Source: Micromonospora andamanensis (GTDB lineage Bacteria > Actinomycetota > Actinomycetes > Mycobacteriales > Micromonosporaceae). Taken from it: DNA of 55,080 bases. The translations under genes and the position numbers were made by a program. The stretch covers positions 1 through 55,080 of the forward strand of contig NZ_BOOZ01000020.1 in the NCBI RefSeq assembly GCF_016863495.1, given 5' to 3'. The notes below the pieces were generated by a model, which ran no database searches, was not told the origin of the DNA, and worked only from the letters and a program-made list of their open reading frames with translations. Shown here piece by piece: positions 41,260 through 50,883 of this stretch (position 1 is the first letter of the stretch; every line of letters starts with the position of its first letter).

Positions 41260-43002
41260 CTACGGCTTGACGTGGGCGTCGACGAGCGCCGGGGAGCCGA
41301 AGACGCTGGAGACGAAGATTCCGCCGGCTTTGGCACCGTGCACCAGGTAGGCCACATCAACGTAGAGCGGGACCACCGGGGCGTGCTCCTCCATGATCCG
41401 CTCATCGAGTTCCGCCCACTGCCGGCTCTGCTCGGTCGGTGGCAGGGTGAGGATCCTGTCGAACTCGGCGTTGATCGCGGGGTCGTTGAAGTACGCGTGG
41501 TTGCTGTTGCCCTGGGCCCGGATGGTGCGGCCGTCGTAGAGCACCGGCAGGATCGACGCGCCGCTGGGCCAGTCGGCTGCCCACGAGCCGAGGTACAGGT
41601 CCCACGGGTTGCCGCTCTTCTTGATCTCGTCGAGTTTCGCGTCGTCCGGGATGTTCCGGATCGTGATCGTGAACCCGGCGCGCTCCAGGTTGCCCTTGAG
41701 CTGCGTCGCCACCTGCTGCTCAAGCGAGCTGTCGGCGGCACCGAGGACAAGCTCGGGGCGCTGTCCGCCGAGCAGCTCCCGCGCCTTGTCCGGGTCGCCG
41801 TCGGGGCCCGCCGGATACGCGTCGTACGTCCGGTGCCCGATGGTGGCCGGTGGCATCAGGGTGGTCATCGGCACGGCGACGTGCCGCCCACCGAGCACCT
41901 TCACCAGGCCCTCCCGGTCGATGGCGTGGTTCAACGCCTGGCGCACCCGCAGATCGGTGACCCGCGCGTTGTTGATGACCAGGTGGTTGGCGCTCGGCGT
42001 CGGGGAGAGGATCGTCCGCGCCCGTAGCCCGGCGTCGCCCGCGACCCGGGCGATCAGCGAGGCGGGTACGTAGTCCCAGGACAGGGCGCTCTGGTCGGCG
42101 CCGTTGTCGGCGATGACCCGGTTGGCGGCGGCGTCCGGGGTCGGGCCGAAGCTCCACACGAAGCGGTCCGGGTACTGGTGGCGCACCGGATCTGTGGTGG
42201 CGTCCCAGTGCTCGTTGCGCTCCATCACGATCTCGACGCCGGCCCGGTACCGGGTGACCTTGTACGGACCGGAGGAGAACGGCGCGTTGCCGAGGTCGAC
42301 TCCGGTGTCCCGGTCGGACGGCAGGGGTGCGGTGGTCGGCAACGACACCGCGAACGGCAGGTCGCAACGGGGTCTGGCGAACTCGAAGCGCAGTGTCCGG
42401 TCGTCCGGCGTGGTCAGGCCCGGCGGCAACGAGGTCCGGTTGGCCTGGAAATCCCAGGCGGTGTCGTACTGCGGGGTGTCGACAAGCCACTCCTGAAGAT
42501 AGGTGGGGCCGCCAGCCAGGTCCGGGTCGAAGGAGCGGGCGATCCCGTACCCGATCTCCCTGGCCGTGACCGGCCGGCCGTCCTCGAACCGCACCCCGTC
42601 CCGGACTCTGAACTCCCAGACCTTGCAGTCGTCGTCGACGTCGCGGCCCGGCGTCTCGGCCAGGTCACCGACAAGCCTCAGGTTGCCCTCGCCGTCGTCC
42701 TTCCAGGTGGTCAGGGTTCGCGCGATGAGCGGTACGGTCATCAGGCCGGCGAACGAGTACGTCCGTTGCGGGTCCAGGTGGGAGATGGGCGTCTCCCGGA
42801 GGATGGTGAAGGTGCCGCCGCGCCGCGCACCCGCCACCTCCGGCGCCGGGCCGGCCGAATCCCTCGGGTCGGTGGCGATGACCCCCGTGGCCTGCCGACC
42901 GGTGTCCACCTGTGGCTCCCCACCGGTGTTCGCCGAGCAGGCGCTCAGGGCCGACACCAGCACGAACGCACCACCCACCGCAACCGCCGCCCGTTGTCGC
43001 AT
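41260..43002 (-). CDS. peptide ABC transporter substrate-binding lipoprotein
   Basis: Family 5 extracytoplasmic binding protein (580 aa). Signal peptide with lipobox LSAC; the lipidated cysteine is C22. The family 5 signature region (VWEFRVRDGVRFEDGRPVTAREI) and later VRQALNHAIDREGLVK are typical of DppA/OppA. RBS GAGGAGG before the ATG at 43002. It is the last gene of the operon (ATPase-ATPase-permease-permease-binding protein), the reverse of the common order. Binds oligopeptides or similar; exact ligand unknown. Confidence 0.93.
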   Translation of the reverse strand: MRQRAAVAVGGAFVLVSALSACSANTGGEPQVDTGRQATGVIATDPRDSAGPAPEVAGARRGGTFTILRETPISHLDPQRTYSFAGLMTVPLIARTLTTWKDDGEGNLRLVGDLAETPGRDVDDDCKVWEFRVRDGVRFEDGRPVTAREIGYGIARSFDPDLAGGPTYLQEWLVDTPQYDTAWDFQANRTSLPPGLTTPDDRTLRFEFARPRCDLPFAVSLPTTAPLPSDRDTGVDLGNAPFSSGPYKVTRYRAGVEIVMERNEHWDATTDPVRHQYPDRFVWSFGPTPDAAANRVIADNGADQSALSWDYVPASLIARVAGDAGLRARTILSPTPSANHLVINNARVTDLRVRQALNHAIDREGLVKVLGGRHVAVPMTTLMPPATIGHRTYDAYPAGPDGDPDKARELLGGQRPELVLGAADSSLEQQVATQLKGNLERAGFTITIRNIPDDAKLDEIKKSGNPWDLYLGSWAADWPSGASILPVLYDGRTIRAQGNSNHAYFNDPAINAEFDRILTLPPTEQSRQWAELDERIMEEHAPVVPLYVDVAYLVHGAKAGGIFVSSVFGSPALVDAHVKP

Positions 43003-43049
43003 CCGCCGCCTCCTCAGTTGTCGATGAGTCCACACCGTCCCGACCCGGC

Positions 43050-44036
43050 TCAGCCCAGCCGGACCCGCGGGTCGACGGCCGCGTAAAGCAGGTCAACAAG
43101 CATGTTCGCCAGCACCACGAAGACCGCCGCGGCCAGCACCGTGGCCATGATGGTCGGCAGGTCCCCCGCGCGCACCGCGTCCACGGCGGTCCGGCCGAGC
43201 CCGTGAATCCCGAAGGTCGTCTCCGTGATCACCGTGCCGCCGAGCGCCGCGCCGACGTCGAGGCCGGCGACGGTGATCACCGGACTGATCGCCGCCCGCA
43301 GCGCGTGCCGCCCGTACACCGCCGACCTGGGCAGGCCCTTCGCGCGGGCGGTACGCACGAAGTCCTCGCCCAGCGTCTCCAGCAGCTGGGCGCGGAACAG
43401 CCGGGCGTAGTTGGCGGAGCAGAGCAGGGCCAACGACAGCCAGGCGAGCACCAGGCCACCGGCCCAACGAACCGGGTCGTCGAGCAGCGAGGTGTAACCC
43501 GGTACCGGCAGCCAGCCGAGCGTGTAAACGAAGATCAGCAGCAGCACCGCGCCGACGAAGTACAGCTGCAGGGAGGCACCGGTGAGCGAGAAGCCGATCG
43601 CCACCCGGTCGACCCAGGTGCCTCGGCGCAGGGCCGACACCAGGCCCAGTCCCATCCCGAGCAGCAGCCACAGGACCGCTGCCGGAACGACGATGCTCAG
43701 CGTCACCGGCAGGACTCGGACGAGGGTGTCGGTGACCGCCTCGTTGTTCACGTACGACCAGCCCAGGCAGGGGGCGTCGCAGTGCCCGCCCTGGGCGGCA
43801 CCCAGTTCCCTGCCGGCGACGACGCCCCTCATGTAGCCCCCGTACTGAACGACCAACGGATCACTCAGGCCCAGTTCCTGACGTACCCGTTCCAGCCGCT
43901 CGGGATTGCAGTTCCTCGGGCACATCCCGCTGACCGGATCGCGGGGCAGGGCGAAGAACATCAGGAAGGTCAGCACGCTCACCGCGAAGAGGGTGAGCAC
44001 GGCCGAGAGCGTCCGCTTGACCAGGAAGCGCAGCAC
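43050..44036 (-). CDS. peptide ABC transporter permease (DppB-like)
   Basis: 328 aa, six membrane helices, DppB/OppB family. The N-terminal helix MLRFLVKRTLSAVLTLF and the EAA loop (EDFVRTARAKGLPRSAVYGRHALRAA) contact the ATPase. A larger-than-usual periplasmic loop holds four Cys (CPRNC ... CDAPC). GTG start at 44036. It lies 10 bases after the second permease and pairs with it. Confidence 0.93.
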   Translation of the reverse strand: MLRFLVKRTLSAVLTLFAVSVLTFLMFFALPRDPVSGMCPRNCNPERLERVRQELGLSDPLVVQYGGYMRGVVAGRELGAAQGGHCDAPCLGWSYVNNEAVTDTLVRVLPVTLSIVVPAAVLWLLLGMGLGLVSALRRGTWVDRVAIGFSLTGASLQLYFVGAVLLLIFVYTLGWLPVPGYTSLLDDPVRWAGGLVLAWLSLALLCSANYARLFRAQLLETLGEDFVRTARAKGLPRSAVYGRHALRAAISPVITVAGLDVGAALGGTVITETTFGIHGLGRTAVDAVRAGDLPTIMATVLAAAVFVVLANMLVDLLYAAVDPRVRLG

Positions 44037-44046
44037 GAGACCACCG

Positions 44047-45054
44047 CTACCCTGCGGACTTCGGGTCGAGCGCGTCGCGCAGCGCGTCCCCGAAGAGGTT
44101 GACGGCGAGCACCAGCGCGAAGATGACGACGCCGGGGAAGAGGACGAACGCCGGATCGGTCTGGAGGTACTCCAGGCTCTGGTAGATCATCCGCCCGAAG
44201 CTCGGCGTCTCCTCGGTCAGCCCGACGCCGATGAAGGACAGGGCCGCCTCACCGGTGACGAACTGCGGCACCGTGAGCGAGAACGACACCAGGATCGGCG
44301 CCCGGAGGTTCGGCAGCAACTCCCGGAACAGCATGTGCCACGGTCCCGCCCCGCTGGCCCGAGCCGCCGCCACGAACTCCCGCTCCCGCAGCGCGATCAC
44401 CTGGCCCCGGATCAACCGGGCGGTGCCGGTCCAGCCGAACACCGCGAAGATCACGATGAGTACGCCGACCCCGAAGGCCGCCGGCACCGTGTCCCGCTGT
44501 CCGTAGAAGCGCAGCGTCAGCATGGGCGGCAACACCAGCGCGACCACCAGGAACGGCAGCGCCAGGGTCAGGTCCGTGATCCAGGTGACCACCGCGTCGA
44601 GCCAGCCGCCGAGATAGCCGGCGAGCGTGCCGAGCACGACACCGATCACCGAGGTGAGCACCGCCGCCGCGAGGGCGACGAACAGCGATGTCCGCAGGCC
44701 GTACACCAGCCGGATGAAGATGTCCCGGCCCAGTCTCGGCTCCAGCCCGAAGAAGTGCTCCCCGGAGACGCCGCCCGCTCGCCCCAGTGGCAGGCCGAAC
44801 CCGTCCAGCCGATCCTGGAACTGATCCCGCGGACCGATCCCGTACGTCAGCTCGATAAGCGGGGCGGCGAGCGCCACCAGCAGGAACAGCACGAGCGCCG
44901 CCCCGCTGGCCAACGCGGTGCGATCGGCACGTAGCCGCAGCCAGGCCAGTCGCCCGGGCGAGTGCCCGGCGCCCCGGCGGTCTCGGGGCGGGCCGGCGGT
45001 GCCGCCGGACCCGATCGCGGCCGGCACCGGACCCGCCGCCGGCGAGAGACTCAT
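44047..45054 (-). CDS. peptide ABC transporter permease (DppC-like)
   Basis: 335 aa. A Gly/Pro-rich cytoplasmic N-terminus of about 35 residues precedes the membrane domain. The EAA motif is at REFVAAARASGAGPWHMLFRELLPN, and FIGVGLTEETPSFG is the DppC/OppC signature. The ATG at 45054 overlaps the DppF stop by 4 bases (ATGA). Confidence 0.93.
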   Translation of the reverse strand: MSLSPAAGPVPAAIGSGGTAGPPRDRRGAGHSPGRLAWLRLRADRTALASGAALVLFLLVALAAPLIELTYGIGPRDQFQDRLDGFGLPLGRAGGVSGEHFFGLEPRLGRDIFIRLVYGLRTSLFVALAAAVLTSVIGVVLGTLAGYLGGWLDAVVTWITDLTLALPFLVVALVLPPMLTLRFYGQRDTVPAAFGVGVLIVIFAVFGWTGTARLIRGQVIALREREFVAAARASGAGPWHMLFRELLPNLRAPILVSFSLTVPQFVTGEAALSFIGVGLTEETPSFGRMIYQSLEYLQTDPAFVLFPGVVIFALVLAVNLFGDALRDALDPKSAG

Positions 45055-46061
45055 GCCATGGCTCGCACTGGCTCCGCCGGCAGCGGATCCGGGCCGGGAA
45101 AGTGGCAGGCGGTGGCCTGGCCGCCACCGTCGCGTCGGACCAGGGCCGGCTCCTCGACGGCACACCTTTCGCGCGCCCTCGGGCAGCGGGTACGGAACCG
45201 ACAGCCCGAGGGCGGGTCGAGCGGCGTGGGCGCCTCCCCGGTGAGCCGGAGCCGACCGGCCGGGCCGAACTGGCCGACGTGCGGTACCGCGGCGAGCAGC
45301 GCTCTGGTGTACGGGTGCTGCGGCCGGTGGTAGATGTCGTCCCGGTCGCCGATCTCCACGATCCGGCCGAGGTACATCACCGCGACCCGCTGGCAGAGGT
45401 GCCGCACCACGGCGAGGTCGTGCGAGATGAGGACGAGGGCCAGCCCCAGGTCGCGGTGCAGCCGCCGGAGCAGGTTCACCACCTGGGCCTGGATCGACAC
45501 GTCGAGCGCCGAGACCGGCTCGTCGGCCACCACCAGCCGGGGTTCCGTGGCCAACGCCCTGGCGATGCCGACGCGCTGGCGCTGGCCGCCGGAGAACTCG
45601 TGCGGATAACGGTTGTGGTGCTCGGGATTCAGGCCGACACGTTCCATCAGCTCCCGGACGCGGGCCCGCGTCCCGCCCGGCGGGTCGATCCGGTTCACCC
45701 GCAACGGCATGGCGATGATCCGACCGACCGGGTGCCGGGGGTTCAGCGAGGCGTACGGATCCTGAAAGATGATCTGGAGCTGCCCGCGCAGTGGACGCAG
45801 GTGCCGCCGTCCGGCGTGGGTCAGGTCGTGTCCGGCGAACTCGATGCTGCCGCCGGTCGGCTCCAGCAGCCGCACCAGCAGCCGGCCGGTGGTGCTCTTG
45901 CCGCAGCCGGACTCACCCACCAGACCGAGTGTCTCGCCCGCCCTCACCTCGAAGTCCAACCCGTCCACCGCCCGCACCGGCCCGCCCCGGACCGGGAAGT
46001 GCTTGGTCAGGCCACGTACCCGCAGCAGCGGCCCGGCTTCGTCGGCCGGCCCGTCCGTCAC
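45051..46061 (-). CDS. peptide ABC transporter ATPase (DppF-like)
   Basis: 336 aa. Walker A GESGCGKST, Q-loop IFQDPYASLNPRHPVG, signature FSGGQRQRVGIARAL, Walker B VADEPVSALD and switch His ISHDLAVV are all intact. The C-terminal oligopeptide-transporter domain has GCRFRTRCPRARERC. GTG at 46061 overlaps the preceding ATPase stop (GTGA). Confidence 0.95.
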   Translation of the reverse strand: MTDGPADEAGPLLRVRGLTKHFPVRGGPVRAVDGLDFEVRAGETLGLVGESGCGKSTTGRLLVRLLEPTGGSIEFAGHDLTHAGRRHLRPLRGQLQIIFQDPYASLNPRHPVGRIIAMPLRVNRIDPPGGTRARVRELMERVGLNPEHHNRYPHEFSGGQRQRVGIARALATEPRLVVADEPVSALDVSIQAQVVNLLRRLHRDLGLALVLISHDLAVVRHLCQRVAVMYLGRIVEIGDRDDIYHRPQHPYTRALLAAVPHVGQFGPAGRLRLTGEAPTPLDPPSGCRFRTRCPRARERCAVEEPALVRRDGGGQATACHFPGPDPLPAEPVRAMA

Positions 46062-47092
46062 CGCGCCACCCCCGCCCGGGTGGTGTCCTCGGCCCGCCGC
46101 CGGGCGCGCTCCCGGGTGGGGAGATGGCACGCCAGCCGGTGCCCGCCCGTCCCGACGACGCGCAGTTCCGGCGGCTCGGTACGACACCTGTCACCGAGCG
46201 CTCCGGCGTGCCGGCAGCGCGGGTGGAAGACGCAACCGGTCGGCAGCTCGGTCAGGCTGGGCGGGCTGCCCGGAATCGGCCTGAGGTCCGCCTCGGGGTC
46301 GCCCCGCAACGACGGCACGCTGGCGAGCAACCCCGAGGTGTACGGATGCTGCGGCGTCCTCAGCACCTGCTCGACGTGGCCCTGCTCGACGATCCGGCCG
46401 GCGTACATCACGAGCACGTCGTCGGCGGCCTGGCCGACCACGCCCAGGTCGTGCGTGATCAGGACGATCGCGGTGCGGAACTCGGCCCGCAGGTCGGTCA
46501 GCAGCTCCAGAATCTGTGCCTGCACTGTGACGTCCAGCGCGGTCGTCGGTTCGTCGGCGATCAGCAGGGCGGGATCGTTCACCAGCGCCATGGCGATCAT
46601 CACCCGCTGGCGCATGCCGCCGGAGAACTCGTGCGGGTACTGGTCGTACCGCCGGTCCGGCTGCGGGATGCCGACCCGGTCCATCATCTCGATCACCCGT
46701 CGACGCGTCTCGCCCCGCCCGGCCCCGCGGTGGTGCACCCGGTAGGCCTCGGCGATCTGCCGGCCGACCCGGTGGTACGGGTGCAGCGCCGAGAGCGGGT
46801 CCTGGAAGATCATCGCGACGTTCCGGCCACGCAGCCGGCGAATCTCCGTCTCCGGCCGGCCCACCAGCTCACGCCCACCGATCGTGACCTGACCCGTCAC
46901 GGTGGCCCGCCGGAGGTCGTGCAGGCCGAGGAGGGCGAGCGCGGTGGCACTCTTGCCCGAGCCGGACTCACCTACCACGCCGAGGGTGCGGCCACCCTCG
47001 ACGGCGAACGAGACTCCCTCGACCGCGCGCAGCACGCCGTCGGCGGTGGGGAAGCTGACCCGCAGGTCAGTCACCCGCAGATACGGGTCCAC
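46058..47092 (-). CDS. peptide ABC transporter ATPase (DppD-like)
   Basis: 344 aa, first gene of the five-gene importer operon. Walker A GESGSGKSA, Q-loop IFQDPLSALHP, signature FSGGMRQRVMIAMAL, Walker B IADEPTTALD, switch ITHDLGVV; C-terminal CVFHPRCRHAGALGDRC. GTG at 47092 has GGAGG 5 bases upstream; the longer ORF to 47155 is not needed. The promoter should lie in the 141-bp divergent region shared with the Uma2 gene. Confidence 0.95.
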   Translation of the reverse strand: MDPYLRVTDLRVSFPTADGVLRAVEGVSFAVEGGRTLGVVGESGSGKSATALALLGLHDLRRATVTGQVTIGGRELVGRPETEIRRLRGRNVAMIFQDPLSALHPYHRVGRQIAEAYRVHHRGAGRGETRRRVIEMMDRVGIPQPDRRYDQYPHEFSGGMRQRVMIAMALVNDPALLIADEPTTALDVTVQAQILELLTDLRAEFRTAIVLITHDLGVVGQAADDVLVMYAGRIVEQGHVEQVLRTPQHPYTSGLLASVPSLRGDPEADLRPIPGSPPSLTELPTGCVFHPRCRHAGALGDRCRTEPPELRVVGTGGHRLACHLPTRERARRRAEDTTRAGVAR

Positions 47093-47233
47093 AGTCGCCT
47101 CCCTCCGCCCGCGACGAAGGGGACACGATCCCACGAACCGTCCTCGCCGCACCACCGCCGGTCACCGCACCGAAAGTGCGACGATGGGGGCATGCCGGCC
47201 GGCAGGATCCCGGCGAGACGAGCGGAGGTGACC

Positions 47234-47782
47234 ATGACCGTGGCGGTGTTCGACCACGAGGGCCCGTGGACCGAGGAGGAGTACCTCGCCCTCGGCGAGA
47301 CCTCCCAGCGCGTCGAACTCTTCGACGGGAGCCTGCACGTGACCCCAGCCCCCACCCCACGCCACCAGAACATTTCCGGTGAGCTGCGTGCGACACTGCG
47401 TGGTCCGGCCGGAGAGGCCGGACTGCACGTTCTGGAGGGGGTGAACGTCCGGCTCCGGCCCGGCCGCATCCCCATCCCCGACCTTGTCATCACGGGCCCG
47501 ATCGATTTCGACGCTCCCAACGTGGAGGCCGTCGACGTCCATCTCGTCTGCGAGATCATCTCGCCGAGCAACGCGGCCACGGACAAGGTGCTGAAGATGC
47601 ATTACTACGCCGCCGCTGGCATCGAGTGGTACCTGCTCATCGAGCAGGCGAGCGGGGCTCTGCACCTCTACCGCAAACGCGGCAGGCACTACGTCGTGGA
47701 GAGTGCCACCGAGCCGGGCCAGGTTCTGGTGCTCACCGAACCGGTCAAGGTGACCATCCGGCCGGAGGACCTGCTTCCCTGA
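47234..47782 (+). CDS. Uma2 family (DUF820) putative nuclease-fold protein
   Basis: 182 aa; PD-(D/E)XK-like DUF820/Uma2 family. The motifs run: PWTEEEYLALGE, RVELFDGSL, TPRHQNISGELRATL, IPDLVI (the PD), VCEIISPSNAATDKVLKMHYYAAAGIEW (ExxxS and K), then YLLIE. A catalytic D/E/K set is visible, but activity has rarely been shown; these occur as dispersed paralogues in actinomycetes and cyanobacteria. The ATG at 47234 follows GGAGGTGACC. It stands alone, divergent from the importer operon. Confidence 0.88.
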   Translation: MTVAVFDHEGPWTEEEYLALGETSQRVELFDGSLHVTPAPTPRHQNISGELRATLRGPAGEAGLHVLEGVNVRLRPGRIPIPDLVITGPIDFDAPNVEAVDVHLVCEIISPSNAATDKVLKMHYYAAAGIEWYLLIEQASGALHLYRKRGRHYVVESATEPGQVLVLTEPVKVTIRPEDLLP

Positions 47783-47855
47783 CGGTTGTCGGCGGACTCG
47801 CCTAGGGTCGGGCAATGAGCGAACGCGACACGTGCGCCCGCGACGAGGCACGCCC

Positions 47856-49292
47856 ATGAGTGAGTTCGAGGTGGCCGAGGCGGCGGTGCAGGCGGCACTC
47901 GACGCCGGTGCCCGCTACGCCGACGTCCGGGTGATGCACCGGCGCTACGAGTCGATGACCGCCCGCAACGGCGACGTCGAGTCACTGACCCAGGACGAGA
48001 GCCTCGGCCTGGGCGTACGCGCGCTCGTCGGTTCGAGCTGGGGCTTCCACGCCGTGCCGGACCTGGCCGAGCGGGCCGCCCGCGACGCCGGCCACCGGGC
48101 CGCGCGGACCGCGGCGGCAAGCGCTCTGGTCCCCGGCCCGCCGGTCGACCTGGTCGCGGTCACCCCGACCACGGCGAGCTGGACCTCGCCCTGCGAGGTG
48201 GATCCACTCGGCGTCTCCCTCGCCGCGAAGGGTGATCTGCTGGTGGCGGCCACCCGCACCATGGCCGAGCACGGCGCCGACCTCAGCGAGGGGCTCTACC
48301 AGATCTGGGACACCGCGAAGTGGTTCGTCTCCAGCGAGGGGCACCGCATCGACCAGCGCATCCGCGAATGCGGCGGCGGCATCTCCGCCACCTCCGTCGG
48401 TGCCGGTGAGACCCAACGCCGGTCCTGGCCGAGTTACCGCGGCCAGTACGGCACCACCGGCTGGGAACTTGTCGACTCGCTGGAGGTGACAGCCCACGCG
48501 GGACGGATCGCCGAGGAGTCGCGGGCGCTGCTGACCGCACCGCTCTGCCCCACCGGCGAGACCGACCTGATCCTCGGCGGCGAGCAACTGGCCCTGCAGA
48601 TTCACGAGTCGGTCGGGCACGCCATCGAACTGGACCGCATCCTGGGCTGGGAGGCGGCCTTCGCCGGCACCTCCTGGTTGGATCTCGCGCAGCTCGGCTC
48701 GCTGCGGTACGGCTCGGATCTGATGACCGTCACAATCGACCCGACAATTCCCGGCGCGCTCGGCAGTTTCGGTTATGACGACGAGGGCTCACCGGCGGTC
48801 AAGCGCGACGCGGTGCGGGAAGGCCGCTGGGTGGGCGTACTGGCGGGCCGGGACTCGGCCGCCGTGGCGGGTCTTGACCACGGCGGCAGCGTCCGCGCCG
48901 ACGGGTGGGCACGGCTGCCGATGGTACGGATGACGAACGTGGGTCTGGAACCCGGCCCGCACACCCTGGAGGAGATCATCGACGCCACCGACGACGGGGT
49001 GCTGATGGACGTGAACCGGTCCTGGTCCATTGACGACAAGCGACTGAACTTCCAGTTCGGCTGCGAGATCGGCTGGGAGATCCGCAATGGCCGGCGCGGA
49101 CGGATGCTGCGCAACCCGACGTACACCGGCATCGGCCCACTGTTCTGGCGTTCGATGGACATGCTCTCCTCCGAGACGGTCCCGTGGGGGACACCCAACT
49201 GCGGCAAGGGCCAGCCGGGCCAGATCGGGCACACCGGGCATCCGGCGGCGCCGGCCCGCTTCCGCAACGTCCGGGTGGGGGTGCACGCGTGA
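47856..49292 (+). CDS. tldD: TldD-like metallopeptidase
   Basis: 478-aa catalytic subunit of the TldD/TldE (PmbA) complex, which degrades unfolded peptides and in E. coli also matures microcin B17 and cuts CcdA. The zinc motif HESVGH is at residues 250-255. The N-terminal domain (ADVRVMHRRYESMTARNGDVES) and the C-terminal CGKGQPGQIGHTG element are typical. The start MSEFEVAEAA at 47856 follows GACGAGG. The partner gene follows on the same strand after 73 bases. Confidence 0.93.
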   Translation: MSEFEVAEAAVQAALDAGARYADVRVMHRRYESMTARNGDVESLTQDESLGLGVRALVGSSWGFHAVPDLAERAARDAGHRAARTAAASALVPGPPVDLVAVTPTTASWTSPCEVDPLGVSLAAKGDLLVAATRTMAEHGADLSEGLYQIWDTAKWFVSSEGHRIDQRIRECGGGISATSVGAGETQRRSWPSYRGQYGTTGWELVDSLEVTAHAGRIAEESRALLTAPLCPTGETDLILGGEQLALQIHESVGHAIELDRILGWEAAFAGTSWLDLAQLGSLRYGSDLMTVTIDPTIPGALGSFGYDDEGSPAVKRDAVREGRWVGVLAGRDSAAVAGLDHGGSVRADGWARLPMVRMTNVGLEPGPHTLEEIIDATDDGVLMDVNRSWSIDDKRLNFQFGCEIGWEIRNGRRGRMLRNPTYTGIGPLFWRSMDMLSSETVPWGTPNCGKGQPGQIGHTGHPAAPARFRNVRVGVHA

Positions 49293-49365
49293 CCGGGCAC
49301 CAGCGGGCGCACCGTCATGGCGAGGTGATGACGTCGGACGGCGTCGCCGACCACCGGGAGACGGC

Positions 49366-50883
49366 GTGACGGGCGTACCGGCACAGGCCGGTGACGCCGA
49401 GTTGGACCTCGCCGGGCGGGTGGTGGATCTGGTCGCCCGGTTGGCCGGGACCGCCGCTCAGGCGGAGGTCACGGTGACCCGGGTCGAATCGGCGTTGACC
49501 CGGTTCGCCAACTCGGCGATCCACCAGAACGTGGCCTCGTCCTCGGTGGATGTCCGGCTGCGGGTGCACCTGGCGGGGCGTACCGTCGCCGGTAGCGGGA
49601 ACGCGGTCACCGACGACGGGCTACGCGCCCTGGTGGAGCGGGTGCTGACGGCAGCCCGGATAACCCCGCCGGATCCGGCCTGGCCGGGGCTCACACCTGC
49701 GGCACCGGTGGCCACCGCACCGGAGTGGGACGCGGCCACCGCCCACGCCGGGCCGGCTGAGCGGGCCGCTCTGGTGCGGGCGTTCGTCGACGCGGCCGGC
49801 GGCCTGGAAACCGCGGGCTACTGCCGTACGGGTCACCGCGTGGCGGCGTTCGCCAACTCGGCCGGCCACTCTGCCCAGGGGCAGGCGGCGGATGCGGCGA
49901 TGGACGGCATCGCCCGGACCGGTGACGCGGACGGCAGTGCCCAGCAGCACGTCGACCGGCTCGCCGATCTCGACGGCGCCGGCCTGGGATGGCGGGCCGC
50001 CGCGAAGGCACGGGCGGCGGCCCGACCTGTCGAGCTGCCACCCGGGCGCTATCCGGTGGTGTTGGAGCCGACGGCCGTCGCCGACCTGCTGCAGAACCTG
50101 GCCTGGTACGGCTTCAACGGTAGGCGCTACGCCGAGCACCAGTCGTTCGCCGCCCTCGGCGTGTCCCAGTTCGACCGCGCGGTGACCCTCGTCGACGATC
50201 CGCTGGCGGCCTCCGGGTTGCCGTTCGACCTGGAGGGTACGCCGAGCCGGGCACTGACCCTGGTGGACGCGGGCACCACGAGCGCCGTGGCCCACGATCG
50301 GCGCAGCGCCGCCGAGTTGGGTGTCGCCTCGACTGGTCACGCCTGGGCCGGCGGCGCCACCGTCGGCCCGATCCCCCGCAACCTGCGTCTCAGCGCTGCC
50401 GGCACGGCGGGTCCGGCCGACGCGACAGGTGCTTTCCTGGCCCGGGGTCAAGGGGTAGCCGGACCAGGCGCGACGGCCACCGGAGTGGCTGCCGGCGGCG
50501 CGGGTGGTCCCGGCGGGGCCGGTCCGGCGACGGACGCCAGGGCCGGCGCGATCACCGATCCGGACACCGCCGCGCTGGTCTCCCGGATGGAGCGGGGCCT
50601 GCTGGTAAGCGATTTCTGGTACACCCGGGTACTGGACCCGTTGAGTCTGGTGATCACCGGCCTGACCCGCAACGGACTGTGGCTGGTCGAGGACGGTCAG
50701 GTCACCCGCGCGGTCCGCGATCTGCGCTTCACCGAGTCGTACCCCCGGGCGCTCGCCCCCGGCGCGGTGTTGGAGCTGGGTCGTCACGCGGTACGTCTGC
50801 CGGACCGGACGGACGGTGGCTGGTGGGAGGCGCCGTCGCTGCGGCTGGCCTCGTGGAACTTCACCGGCGGGGCGTCCGGCTGA
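49366..50883 (+). CDS. pmbA: PmbA/TldE-like partner of TldD
   Basis: 505 aa; same fold as TldD but without HExxxH, as in known TldE/PmbA. Signatures: EVTVTRVESALTRFANSAIHQN, PGRYPVVLEPTAVADLLQNLAWYGF, GLLVSDFWYTRVLDPLSLVITG. A low-complexity Ala/Gly/Pro insertion of about 45 residues (GPADATGAFLARGQ through ATDARAGA) splits the C-terminal half. That is longer than I expect for the family and is probably a flexible loop. The GTG at 49366 follows GGGAG. Confidence 0.9.
   Translation: MTGVPAQAGDAELDLAGRVVDLVARLAGTAAQAEVTVTRVESALTRFANSAIHQNVASSSVDVRLRVHLAGRTVAGSGNAVTDDGLRALVERVLTAARITPPDPAWPGLTPAAPVATAPEWDAATAHAGPAERAALVRAFVDAAGGLETAGYCRTGHRVAAFANSAGHSAQGQAADAAMDGIARTGDADGSAQQHVDRLADLDGAGLGWRAAAKARAAARPVELPPGRYPVVLEPTAVADLLQNLAWYGFNGRRYAEHQSFAALGVSQFDRAVTLVDDPLAASGLPFDLEGTPSRALTLVDAGTTSAVAHDRRSAAELGVASTGHAWAGGATVGPIPRNLRLSAAGTAGPADATGAFLARGQGVAGPGATATGVAAGGAGGPGGAGPATDARAGAITDPDTAALVSRMERGLLVSDFWYTRVLDPLSLVITGLTRNGLWLVEDGQVTRAVRDLRFTESYPRALAPGAVLELGRHAVRLPDRTDGGWWEAPSLRLASWNFTGGASG

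Noticed and set aside
45791..47233. Uma2 protein with a 480-residue N-terminal part
   Set aside because: The long upstream frame is antisense to the DppF/DppD ATPases; the true start is ATG 47234 with a good ribosome site.
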